Shown: piece by piece, positions 22,433-29,594 of the stretch
How positions within the stretch are numbered: the stretch's first letter is position 1
Layout: each line of letters starts with the position of its first letter
Source of the DNA: T1Sed10-7 sp047921175
GTDB taxonomy: Bacteria > Actinomycetota > Nitriliruptoria > Nitriliruptorales > Nitriliruptoraceae
NCBI GenBank assembly: GCA_047921175.1
Contig: JBLRWQ010000025.1
Coordinates: forward strand, 1 to 38,880
DNA length: 38,880 nt
Direction: 5' to 3'
Notes under the pieces: model-generated
Told to the model about the DNA's origin: nothing
Seen by the model: the letters and a program-made list of their open reading frames with translations, nothing else
The model's database searches: none
Position numbers and translations under genes: made by a program

Positions 22433-23947
22433 TCACGCCTCCCAGCCCTCGGGCTCGGGCGCGAAGGGGTCGGCGGCGAGGAAGGCGCGCAGCTCGAGCG
22501 CGGTGTCCTCGTCGACGTCGGCCGTGAGCAGCGTGCCGGTCTCGGTGTGCTCCTCGGCGAGCACCTCGCCCCGGCGGTGCGCCATCGCCACGAGGTCCTG
22601 CCGGGCGTACGGCACGTGTCCGTGCACGCGGTAACGCTGCGAGGGCAGCCGGGCGGTGATGCGGTCGACCAGCTGCTCGATGCCCTCGCCCGTGATGGCG
22701 GAGACACACACCGGCTCCTGCCCGAGCTCGACCTCGATGCGCCGCGCCAGGGAGGCGACGGTGTCCGCATCCACGGCGTCGATCTTGTTCAGCACGAGCT
22801 GCTGCGGGCGCTGGTCGGCACCGATCTCGGCCAGTACCTCGTCCACCGCGACGATCTGCGCCTCGGCCTCCGGGTGGGAGGCGTCCACCACGTGCAGCAG
22901 CAGGTCCGCCTTGGCCGAGCCCTCCAGCGTCGAGGTGAAGGCCTCGACGAGCCCGTGGGGCAGCTTGCGCACGAACCCGACGGTGTCCGTGACCACGATG
23001 TCGCGACCGTCGTCCAGCGGCAGGCGGCGCACGGTCGGATCCAGGGTCGCGAAGAGGCGGTCCTCGACGTGCACCTGCGCGCCCGTCAGGCGGTTGAGCA
23101 GGGAGGACTTGCCGGCGTTGGTGTAGCCGACCAGGGCGACCTCCTGGACGTGCCGTCGGTCCCGCTCGGCGGCCTTCGTGGCCCGGATCCGACGGTAGTC
23201 CTCCAGGTCCCGACGGAGCTTGCTCATGCGCCGCATGATGCGGCGACGGTCGACCTCGAGCTGGGTCTCCCCGGGCCCACGGCCACCGATCCCCGCCCCG
23301 CCGGCGACCCGCCCACCGGCCTGCCGGGACAGGGCCTCCCCCCACCCGCGCAGCCGCGGCAGGAGGTACAGCAGCTGCGCGAGCTCGACCTGGGCCTTGC
23401 CCTCCTTCGAGGTGGCGTGCTGGGCGAAGATGTCGAGGATCACGATGGTGCGGTCCAGGACCTTCTGCTTGATCGCCTCCTCCAGCGTGCGCTGCTGGGC
23501 CGGGGTGAGGTCGTCGTCGAACACCACCGCGTCGGCGCCGACGACCCGGACGAGGTCGCGCAGCTCCGCCACCTTGCCGCGCCCGATGAAGGTGCCCGGG
23601 TCGGGGCTCTCGCGGCGCTGGATCACCCGTTCGGCGACCTCGGCCCCCGCGGTGTCGAGGAGCGCGGTCAACTCGTCCAGCGAGGCCTCGAGGTCGGCGC
23701 TGGTCACACCCGGGAGCTGCACACCGACGATCACCGCCCGCTCGACCGGCCGGATGATGTCGACGCCCTCGCGGGGCGCGTCGTCGGCGATGACGTCGCG
23801 GGCGCGACGGCGGGCCTCGGCCCGCGAGATCGCGGTCGTGTCGTCGAGGTCGAGGGGGGTGGCCGCATCGCGCGCGTCGTCCCCGCGCGCGAGGACGCGC
23901 CCGTCGCGATCAGCGGCGTCGTCTGGGTGGTGCGTCTCGGTGCTCAG
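22433..23947 (-). CDS. hflX: GTPase HflX (ribosome-associated), probable CTG start
   Basis: A GTPase that splits stalled or hibernating ribosomes. The HflX N-terminal domain (TFIGRGKVAELRDLV, DDDLTPAQQRTLEE, VILDIFAQHA), the GGRGPGETQLEVDRR linker and the G domain (P-loop GYTNAGKSS, DTVGFVRKLPH, NKID) are all present. The first ATG/GTG in frame (GTG 23734) starts inside the first conserved strand and has no ribosome site. The frame stays coding upstream (for example AISRAEARRRARDVI and GVDIIRPVERAVIVGV) back to CTG at 23947. That CTG overlaps the dapF stop as CTGA and has GAGGAG 6-7 bases upstream. I therefore read 504 residues with a CTG start; GTG 23734 (433 residues) is the conservative alternative. 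It is translationally coupled to dapF. Confidence 0.88.
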   Translation of the reverse strand: MSTETHHPDDAADRDGRVLARGDDARDAATPLDLDDTTAISRAEARRRARDVIADDAPREGVDIIRPVERAVIVGVQLPGVTSADLEASLDELTALLDTAGAEVAERVIQRRESPDPGTFIGRGKVAELRDLVRVVGADAVVFDDDLTPAQQRTLEEAIKQKVLDRTIVILDIFAQHATSKEGKAQVELAQLLYLLPRLRGWGEALSRQAGGRVAGGAGIGGRGPGETQLEVDRRRIMRRMSKLRRDLEDYRRIRATKAAERDRRHVQEVALVGYTNAGKSSLLNRLTGAQVHVEDRLFATLDPTVRRLPLDDGRDIVVTDTVGFVRKLPHGLVEAFTSTLEGSAKADLLLHVVDASHPEAEAQIVAVDEVLAEIGADQRPQQLVLNKIDAVDADTVASLARRIEVELGQEPVCVSAITGEGIEQLVDRITARLPSQRYRVHGHVPYARQDLVAMAHRRGEVLAEEHTETGTLLTADVDEDTALELRAFLAADPFAPEPEGWEA

Positions 23948-24837
23948 GAGGTGCTCCTCGGTGCGTCGTCGGTCACGGCGGCGAGCCAGGCGTCGTCGAG
24001 GCGCCCCCGGGCCACCTCCACCGCCGGGCCGGTCATGATGACCGAGCCGCGGCCGTCGTGGTCGATCTCCAGCCGTCCCCCGGGGAGATCGACCGCCACG
24101 GACGCATCGGCCAGGCCCAGCCGCTGCAGCGCCACGACGGTCGCGCAGGCGCCGGTCCCGCAGGCGGCGGTCTCCCCGACGCCGCGCTCCCAGACCCGCA
24201 GGCGGACCCGGTCGGCGGAGACCACCTCGGCGAAGGAGATGTTCGCGCCGGCGGGGAACCGGGCGTCGCGCTCCAGGCGCGGTCCGAGGGTGCGGACCGG
24301 GGCCGCGTCGACGTCGTCCACCAGCGTGACCGCGTGGGGGTTGCCCATCGACACGACGCTCAGCGCCACGACGGTGCCGTCGATGTCGAGGTGGTGCCGT
24401 GGGGCCGTGGAGTCGGCGGTCAGGAAGGGGACGTCGGCCGGGTCGAGCACCGGCGGCCCCATGTCCACGGCCACGGTCGCCACGGTGCCGTCGGGATGGC
24501 GGGTCATGACCCGCACGGGCTTGACGCCTGCCCGGGTCCCGACCCGCAGGACGTCCGGTTCACCAGGCGTGATCAGGGCGTGGTCGAGGACGTGCTTGGC
24601 CACGACGCGGACCCCGTTGCCGCACATCTCGACGATGCTGCCGTCGGCGTTGCGGTAGTCCATGACCACCTCGGCGTCGCCGTCGCCGGGGGCGATGCGG
24701 ATCACCCCGTCGGCACCGAGGCCGCGACGCCGGTCCGCGAGCGCGCGCACGAGCACGGCCGGCAGGTCGAGCCGGTCGTCGAGGTCGTCGAGCAGCACGA
24801 AGTCGTTGGCCGTGCCGTGCGCGAGGGTGAAGTCCAT
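23944..24837 (-). CDS. dapF: Diaminopimelate epimerase
   Basis: A 297-residue enzyme that converts LL- to meso-diaminopimelate for lysine and peptidoglycan synthesis, using two active-site cysteines. Both are visible: MCGNGVR (N-terminal half) and ACGTGAC (C-terminal half), each with the Gly-rich turns of the family. NADGSIVEMCGNG, GNPHAV and GVGETAACGTGA are diagnostic. ATG at 24837 gives the usual MDFTLAHGTANDF N-terminus. There is no Shine-Dalgarno sequence, but TACCCT stands 7 bases ahead of ATG, so the message may be leaderless. The gene overlaps hflX at its 3' end and follows miaA by about 50 bases. Confidence 0.95.
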   Translation of the reverse strand: MDFTLAHGTANDFVLLDDLDDRLDLPAVLVRALADRRRGLGADGVIRIAPGDGDAEVVMDYRNADGSIVEMCGNGVRVVAKHVLDHALITPGEPDVLRVGTRAGVKPVRVMTRHPDGTVATVAVDMGPPVLDPADVPFLTADSTAPRHHLDIDGTVVALSVVSMGNPHAVTLVDDVDAAPVRTLGPRLERDARFPAGANISFAEVVSADRVRLRVWERGVGETAACGTGACATVVALQRLGLADASVAVDLPGGRLEIDHDGRGSVIMTGPAVEVARGRLDDAWLAAVTDDAPRSTS

Positions 24838-24844
24838 CTGGGCG

Positions 24845-24850
24845 AGGGTA
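24845..24850 (-). promoter_or_regulatory. Probable -10 element for leaderless dapF
   Basis: The minus strand reads TACCCT, then CGCCCAG, then the dapF ATG (24837). The TANNNT hexamer and the 7-base gap match the arrangement before the thioesterase gene. The short miaA-dapF gap would then hold a promoter for dapF-hflX. Confidence 0.45.
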
Positions 24851-24889
24851 CGCGGCGAGGGGGCATCCGACCGAGACAGGTGCGCGGCG

Positions 24890-25795
24890 TCACGACACGC
24901 CGAGCCGCGCCACCGCCGCCTCGACGGTCGGCACGGCCGCCGCGCGCGGGTCGGACCGGAACCAGGCGCGCTGGCGACGGGCGTAGCGCCACGTGCGACG
25001 GGCGATGCGCTCCGCCAGCCCCTCGGCGGGCTCGCGCCCATCCAGGACGGCCGCTGCCTCGGCGTACCCGATCGCCTGGGCGGCGGTTCGCGACAGGCGG
25101 CCTGCGGCACGCAGCCGCGCCAGCTCCTCCAGCAGGCCGTCCGCCACCATCCGGTGGGCCCGGGCGGTGATGCGCCCGCGCAGCACGTCGGTCGGCGGGT
25201 CGAGCAGGACCACCTCGAGGTCGGGGTAGATCGAGGTGTAGGACGAGTAGCCGTCGTCGAAGCGGGAGAAGCGGGTGCCCGTCAGCTCCAGCACCTCGAG
25301 CGCCCGGACCGTCCGCCGGAGGTTGCCCGGCTCGATCCGCGCGGCCGCGTCCGGGTCGAGCGCCGCCAGGTGGGCGTGGGCTGCGGCCGGGTCGTGCTGC
25401 CACCGGGCCTCGATCGACGCGCGCACGGACGGATCGGTCGGCGGGAACCGCAGGGGATCGGCCACAGCACGGAAGTACAGGCCCGAGCCGCCGACGAGCA
25501 GCGGGGTCGCGCCGCGGGCCTGGATGTCGGCGATCGCGACGCGCGCACGGTCACGGAAGGCCGCGACGCTGAGCTCCTCGTCGGGATCCAGCACGTCCAC
25601 GAGGTGGTGCGGGATCTCCTCGCGCTCCGCCGGGGTGGGCTTGGCCGTGGCGATGTCCATGCTGCGGTAGACGGTGAACGCATCGACGGCGACGAGTTCC
25701 ACGGGCGATCCGGCGGCGCCCCGGTCGCGCGCCACGGTCAGCGCGACCGCCGACTTGCCCGACGCCGTCGGCCCCACCACCGCGAGCACCGGCAC
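24890..25795 (-). CDS. miaA: tRNA dimethylallyltransferase
   Basis: A 301-residue enzyme that adds a dimethylallyl group to A37 of tRNAs reading UNN codons; MiaB, encoded nearby, methylthiolates the product. The landmarks are the P-loop GPTASGKS (8-15), DAFTVYRSMDIATAKP (DSMQVYRGMDIGTAKP in most relatives), VGGSGLYFRA, and the late RTWRYARRQRAWFRSD. The length is normal. GTG at 25795 has GGGAGGGG 4-5 bases upstream. It lies downstream of the rhodopsin gene on the same strand, separated from it by a strong hairpin at 25877-25910, so miaA probably has its own promoter. Confidence 0.95.
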   Translation of the reverse strand: MPVLAVVGPTASGKSAVALTVARDRGAAGSPVELVAVDAFTVYRSMDIATAKPTPAEREEIPHHLVDVLDPDEELSVAAFRDRARVAIADIQARGATPLLVGGSGLYFRAVADPLRFPPTDPSVRASIEARWQHDPAAAHAHLAALDPDAAARIEPGNLRRTVRALEVLELTGTRFSRFDDGYSSYTSIYPDLEVVLLDPPTDVLRGRITARAHRMVADGLLEELARLRAAGRLSRTAAQAIGYAEAAAVLDGREPAEGLAERIARRTWRYARRQRAWFRSDPRAAAVPTVEAAVARLGVS

Positions 25796-25876
25796 GGGAC
25801 CCCTCCCTCGGCTGGCCAGGAGATCGATGGCGCGACCGTAGACGCCGCCCGGGGGTCACCGGGACGCGGAACGTGG

Positions 25877-25910
25877 CCGGGGCCCGCCGGCGGTCACCAG
25901 CGGGCCCCGG
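25877..25910. terminator. 11-bp GC hairpin after the rhodopsin gene
   Basis: CCGGGGCCCGC (25877-25887) pairs perfectly with GCGGGCCCCGG (25900-25910) around a 12-base loop. It begins 17 bases past the rhodopsin stop and lies between it and miaA. No T run follows. Confidence 0.75.
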
Positions 25911-25927
25911 TCGTGCAGGGTTGCGGG

Positions 25928-26767
25928 TCAGCGCGCGGCGGTGAGCTCGTCCTCGGCGAGGTGCTCGTAGCCGTCGACCTCGTAGCCCTCGGCAACGGAG
26001 CGTGCGGTCGCGACCTTGCCGAGCAGGATGCCGTAGACGATCTTCGACAGCACGTCGGCGATGGTGAAGATGTAGGTCCGCGTCACGGCTCCGGCGGCGC
26101 TCTGCCCGAAGTCCCCGAGCATCGGCACGACGTAGGCGACGATGTAGAGGTTCCAGGAGAACAGGAACAGGTAGCGGATGTTGCGCATCGTGGCCCGTGC
26201 CTGGCCGGGCAGGTAGCTCAGGGACTCACCCGTCAGGCGCCAGAAGATCGCGGTGAAGTAGATGAAGGGGATCGTCGCCGCGAGACCCCACCAGAGCAGG
26301 GCGCCGAGCGGGTCCGCGACCTCGTAGAACTGCCCGACGTAGCCGAGGATCACCATCAGGGCGCCGGCGGCTCCCAGCTTGAGGCGGTAGCCGAGGATCT
26401 CCGGCTTGGCGATGTTGAGCACGAACAGGCTCTGGGTGAGCAGCAGCGGCACGTCGATCAGCCAGTTGAAGTACCGGAACCCGTGGTTGTAGGTGGCGTC
26501 GCCGAGCACGTAGAGACCCTGGCTCGCATCGAACACGAACGCCTGGTTCAGGGAGATGTCGAGGCGCAGCAGCAGCAGTGCCGCGGACAGCATGACCACG
26601 ACCGACATGGTGGTCATCGACCGGTAGCGCGGCGCGACGTTCTTGCGGGTGAGGATGAAGTACGCGAGCCCGGCGAAGTGGGCGGCGTACCCGATCGTCA
26701 GCACGGTGGACATGAGGTCGAACTGTGCGGGGGTGAACTCGACCACGTTCTCGAGGTTCCACAGCAT
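25928..26767 (-). CDS. NDQ-type light-driven sodium pump rhodopsin
   Basis: A 279-residue seven-helix microbial rhodopsin. Helix C reads FRYFNWLIDVPLLLTQ, so the three key positions (bacteriorhodopsin 85, 89, 96) are Asn, Asp, Gln: the NDQ motif of sodium pumps such as KR2. Helix G reads TIADVLSKIVYGILLG, with the retinal-binding Lys and the counter-ion Asp four residues before it. The helix E block GYVGQFYEVAD and the helix F block LFLFSWNLY also match KR2, and the length is the same (280). Known relatives pump Na+ out in light, or H+ without Na+. ATG at 26767 has GGAAGG about 12 bases upstream; the frame runs 23 codons further up without rhodopsin character. It stands alone between hairpins, and no retinal-synthesis gene is in the window. 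Confidence 0.93.
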   Translation of the reverse strand: MLWNLENVVEFTPAQFDLMSTVLTIGYAAHFAGLAYFILTRKNVAPRYRSMTTMSVVVMLSAALLLLRLDISLNQAFVFDASQGLYVLGDATYNHGFRYFNWLIDVPLLLTQSLFVLNIAKPEILGYRLKLGAAGALMVILGYVGQFYEVADPLGALLWWGLAATIPFIYFTAIFWRLTGESLSYLPGQARATMRNIRYLFLFSWNLYIVAYVVPMLGDFGQSAAGAVTRTYIFTIADVLSKIVYGILLGKVATARSVAEGYEVDGYEHLAEDELTAAR

Positions 26768-26831
26768 GGCGGAGACCCTTCCACGACGGTTGGGAGCGGG
26801 GATGTGTCCCAAGCCTCCGCGCTGTGGACCC

Positions 26832-26852
26832 GGCACCGCATACGCCGGTGCC
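26832..26852. repeat. 7-bp inverted repeat upstream of the rhodopsin gene
   Basis: GGCACCG (26832-26838) and CGGTGCC (26846-26852) flank a 7-base loop, 65 bases ahead of the rhodopsin start. It may be a terminator part for miaB or an operator for the rhodopsin promoter. Confidence 0.45.
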
Positions 26853-26856
26853 GCTC

Positions 26857-26873
26857 GGGGGGTGCGGCCCCCC
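26857..26873. terminator. G6/C6 hairpin after miaB
   Basis: Six G (26857-26862) and six C (26868-26873) with a 5-base loop form a short, very stable hairpin, 47 bases past the miaB stop on the minus strand. Together with the repeat at 26832 it separates miaB from the rhodopsin gene. Confidence 0.5.
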
Positions 26874-26920
26874 TCGCATCACCCGACCTTCGTCGCCGCC
26901 CGCTCGCCCGTATCGCTGGA

Positions 26921-28420
26921 TCAGGGGGCCGGCGAGGACACGACGGGGAGGGCACGACCCGTCGGTACCGACACCACGGCGTCGCTCCGCCACGATCCGT
27001 CGCGGGCCAACGAGGCGGCGGTCGCCCGGCCGGCGGCGGTGTGCCGGATCGCGCTGACGGGCCCCGCCAGCGCGTAGTTCGTGGCGGCCTCGACCACCTC
27101 GACGGTGACGAGGTCGCCCGGGGCGTAGGCCGGGGGCTCGTCGGGGCCGTAGGCCGCGGCGGGCAGGTGCACGAGGTGGTTGCCCCGGGTGCGCCCGGAC
27201 CACCGGGTCGGGTCGGTCTTGGACGGCGACTCGACGAGCAGCTCCTGGGCGGTCCCCACCAGCCGCTCGTGCGCCTCACGCGAGTGGGCGCGGACCAGCG
27301 GCTCGAGCCGGGTGTAGCGCTCGGCCATGACCTCCGCGGGCAGGAGGTCGGCCACCCGCTCCGCTGCCGGCGTGCCCGGCCGGGGCGAGTACTGGAAGGT
27401 GAAGGCCTGGTCGAAGCGGACCGCCTCGACCACGTCGAGGGTGGCCTGGAAGTCCTCCTCGGTCTCGCCGGGGAAGCCCACGATGATGTCGGTGGTGAGC
27501 GCCGCGTCGGGCAGCAGCTCGCGGGTGCGCGCGACCAGCGCGAGGTAGCGGCGCTGCCGGTACGAGCGCCGCATGGCCCGGAGCACCCGGTCCGACCCGG
27601 ACTGCAACGGCAGGTGCAGGTGGGGCATGACGGCGGGGGTGTCCGCCATGGCCTGCAGCACGTCCTCCGTGAAGTCGCGCGGGTGGGGGGAGGTGAACCG
27701 GATCCGTTCGAGCCCGGCGATGGCGCCGAGCTCCCGCAGCAGCTGCGCGAACCGGCTGGCACCGAACAGGTCACGGCCGTAGGAGTTGACGTTCTGCCCC
27801 AGCAGGGTGACCTCCACCACCCCATCGTCGACCAGGGCGGTGACCTCGTCGACGATCTCCTCCGGCCGGCGTGAGCGCTCCGGTCCCCGCAGCGACGGGA
27901 CGATGCAGAACGTGCACTGGTTGTTGCACCCGACCGAGACCGACACCCAGGCGTGGTGGCGCACCTCCCGTTTCGCCGGTAGCGCGGACGGGAAGGTCTC
28001 GAGCTGCTCCACCAGCTCGACCACCGGCACCGCCGCCGAGTCGGCCTGGGCGAGCAGCTTCGGCAGGTCCGGGAGGTTGTGGGTGCCGTAGACGACGTCG
28101 ACCCAGGGGGCCTTCTGTGCCACGACCGCCCCGTCCTTCTGGGCGAGGCACCCGCCGACGACGATCGTCAGGTCGGCCCCGTCCGCCCGCCGCCGCTGCT
28201 TGGTCGCCTTGAGGTGCCCGAGGGTGCCGTAGAGGCGGTTGTCGGCGTTCTCCCGGACGGCGCAGGTGTTGAGCAGGACGAGATCCGCGTCCTCCACGTC
28301 GCTGGTCGGTCGGTAGCCGAGGGTCTCGAGGATGCCCGCGGCCCGCCCGGAGTCGTGCTCGTTCATCTGGCACCCGAAGGTGCGCACGAGGTAGCGACGC
28401 CCTGCGCGTGGCGTGGTCAT
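26921..28420 (-). CDS. miaB: tRNA-2-methylthio-N6-dimethylallyladenosine synthase
   Basis: A radical-SAM methylthiotransferase of 499 residues that adds the methylthio group to i6A37 of tRNA, downstream of MiaA. The N-terminal UPF0004 domain carries three cluster cysteines (TFGCQMN, NTCAVRENA, GGCLAQK). The radical-SAM motif is GCNNQCTFC, followed by the diagnostic GQNVNSYG, LHLPLQSGSD and DIIVGFPGETEEDF. A TRAM-like RNA-binding region follows. The C-terminal 40 residues are an Ala/Ser/Arg-rich extension. ATG at 28420 was chosen because homology begins just after it; GTG 28444 in the same frame would add 8 residues. A hairpin follows the stop. It forms a probable operon with the small membrane protein, recX and recA upstream. 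Confidence 0.95.
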   Translation of the reverse strand: MTTPRAGRRYLVRTFGCQMNEHDSGRAAGILETLGYRPTSDVEDADLVLLNTCAVRENADNRLYGTLGHLKATKQRRRADGADLTIVVGGCLAQKDGAVVAQKAPWVDVVYGTHNLPDLPKLLAQADSAAVPVVELVEQLETFPSALPAKREVRHHAWVSVSVGCNNQCTFCIVPSLRGPERSRRPEEIVDEVTALVDDGVVEVTLLGQNVNSYGRDLFGASRFAQLLRELGAIAGLERIRFTSPHPRDFTEDVLQAMADTPAVMPHLHLPLQSGSDRVLRAMRRSYRQRRYLALVARTRELLPDAALTTDIIVGFPGETEEDFQATLDVVEAVRFDQAFTFQYSPRPGTPAAERVADLLPAEVMAERYTRLEPLVRAHSREAHERLVGTAQELLVESPSKTDPTRWSGRTRGNHLVHLPAAAYGPDEPPAYAPGDLVTVEVVEAATNYALAGPVSAIRHTAAGRATAASLARDGSWRSDAVVSVPTGRALPVVSSPAP

Positions 28421-28480
28421 CGGCCGGATCCATCGACGGGGCACGGTGCGGGATGCGCAGGCTACCCAGCCGGCCGGTGC

Positions 28481-28762
28481 TCAGTCCGAGGAGGCCGTGG
28501 TGTAGCGGCGGCGCTGCTCGTGGTGCTCCGGCGTGGCATCGTCCCGGAAGGAGCCGCGGCCGTTGGCGACGGCGACCAGACCGAGCAGCCCGACGACGGC
28601 GGCCGAGGTCCCGCCGCCGGGGGTCAGGACGAACACGACCACCAGGGTGGCGAGCGTGAGGTAGCCGAGCATCGCCCGGAGGCTGGACCGGCCGACGAAC
28701 AGGGCGGCGGCGGTCACGAGCCCGGGTACCCCGATGAGCAGCCAGGTCTGCAGCAGGTCCAC
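28481..28762 (-). CDS. Small membrane protein between recX and miaB, hypothetical
   Basis: A 93-residue protein with three hydrophobic stretches (about 5-24, 31-47 and 53-68) and a charged C-terminal tail (NGRGSFRDDATPEHHEQRRR). GTG at 28762 has GAGGAGGA about 10 bases upstream. It lies 60 bases ahead of miaB and 73 bases after recX in the same direction, so it is probably co-transcribed. I recognise no family; similar small membrane ORFs are common at this spot in actinobacteria, but I cannot name a function. Confidence 0.65.
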   Translation of the reverse strand: MDLLQTWLLIGVPGLVTAAALFVGRSSLRAMLGYLTLATLVVVFVLTPGGGTSAAVVGLLGLVAVANGRGSFRDDATPEHHEQRRRYTTASSD

Positions 28763-28835
28763 GGTCCGCCCGTCCTCCTCGGTGGTGCCGCCAGGCTACC
28801 CGAGGGGGGTGCGGCACCCACAGCCCGCCGGCGCG

Positions 28836-29594
28836 TCAGTGCCCGGCCGCCCGCTGGGCGTCACGGCTGGCGAACACGGCCGCACGCGCGACCTTGCGCG
28901 CCAGCGCCTCCGGGTAGCCGCGACGCGCGACGTAGCCCACCACACGCCGGTAGGCGGTCTCCGTCTCCACCCCCGTGAGTCGCCCGGCCCGCTCGACGGC
29001 GACGGCGAAGGCGGCCGCCTCAAGGTCCTCGGCCTCCGCCGAGGCGAGGGCCGCGTCCAGGGTGGCGGCGTCGAAGCCTCGCACCGCGAGGTCCCGGCGG
29101 ATCCGTGCCGGTGCATGGCCTGCCCGGCGTCGTTCTTCGACCAAGGCCGTGGCCATCGCCGCGTCGTCCACGAGACGCTCGCGCCGGGCCCGCTCTAGCG
29201 CGAGCCGCACGACCTCGGGGGCGAACCCACGCTCGCGAAGCTTCTCGGCCAGGCGCCCTTCCGCCTGCGGGACGCTCGCGGTCGAGCGGCGCACGAAGGC
29301 GACCGCACGGGAGACGTCGTCCTCGAGCGCAGGCGTCATGCGTGGGCTCGCGGCCCGCTCGGCGTCCGCGGTCGCCCGATCGGCGGCCGCCTGTGCGGCC
29401 AGGCGGGCCGCCTCGCGTGACCCGACGGGCGGCTCGGGTGACGCCGCCGCCGGGGGCGCAGCCACCTCGTCGCCCGGCACCCGCTCCGCGCCGGGCGCGG
29501 CAGCCGGTGCGACCACCGGCTCGCGCGCCACGCCGCGCTCGGCGAGCCAGGCCTCGGCATCCTTGAACGGTCGGGCATCCCCCGCCACGCTCAC
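28836..29594 (-). CDS. recX: RecA regulatory protein RecX
   Basis: A 252-residue RecX, which binds RecA filaments and tunes their activity. The C-terminal 150 residues hold the three helical RecX repeats (AVAFVRRSTASVPQAEGRLAEKL-like first repeat, ALVEERRRAGHAPARIRRDLAVRGF, and a third with AYRRVVGYVARRGYPEALARKV). The N-terminal 85 residues are a low-complexity Ala/Pro/Glu linker, longer than usual. GTG at 29594 overlaps the recA stop (GTGA), and the Glu-rich end of recA (GAGGAGGAG) doubles as its ribosome site. It is therefore translationally coupled to recA and rises with it in SOS. Confidence 0.9.
   Translation of the reverse strand: MSVAGDARPFKDAEAWLAERGVAREPVVAPAAAPGAERVPGDEVAAPPAAASPEPPVGSREAARLAAQAAADRATADAERAASPRMTPALEDDVSRAVAFVRRSTASVPQAEGRLAEKLRERGFAPEVVRLALERARRERLVDDAAMATALVEERRRAGHAPARIRRDLAVRGFDAATLDAALASAEAEDLEAAAFAVAVERAGRLTGVETETAYRRVVGYVARRGYPEALARKVARAAVFASRDAQRAAGH

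Noticed and set aside
24662..27874. A 1070-codon open plus-strand frame opposite dapF, miaA, the rhodopsin gene and miaB.
   Set aside because: Antisense shadow of four well-identified genes; no domain or start signal.
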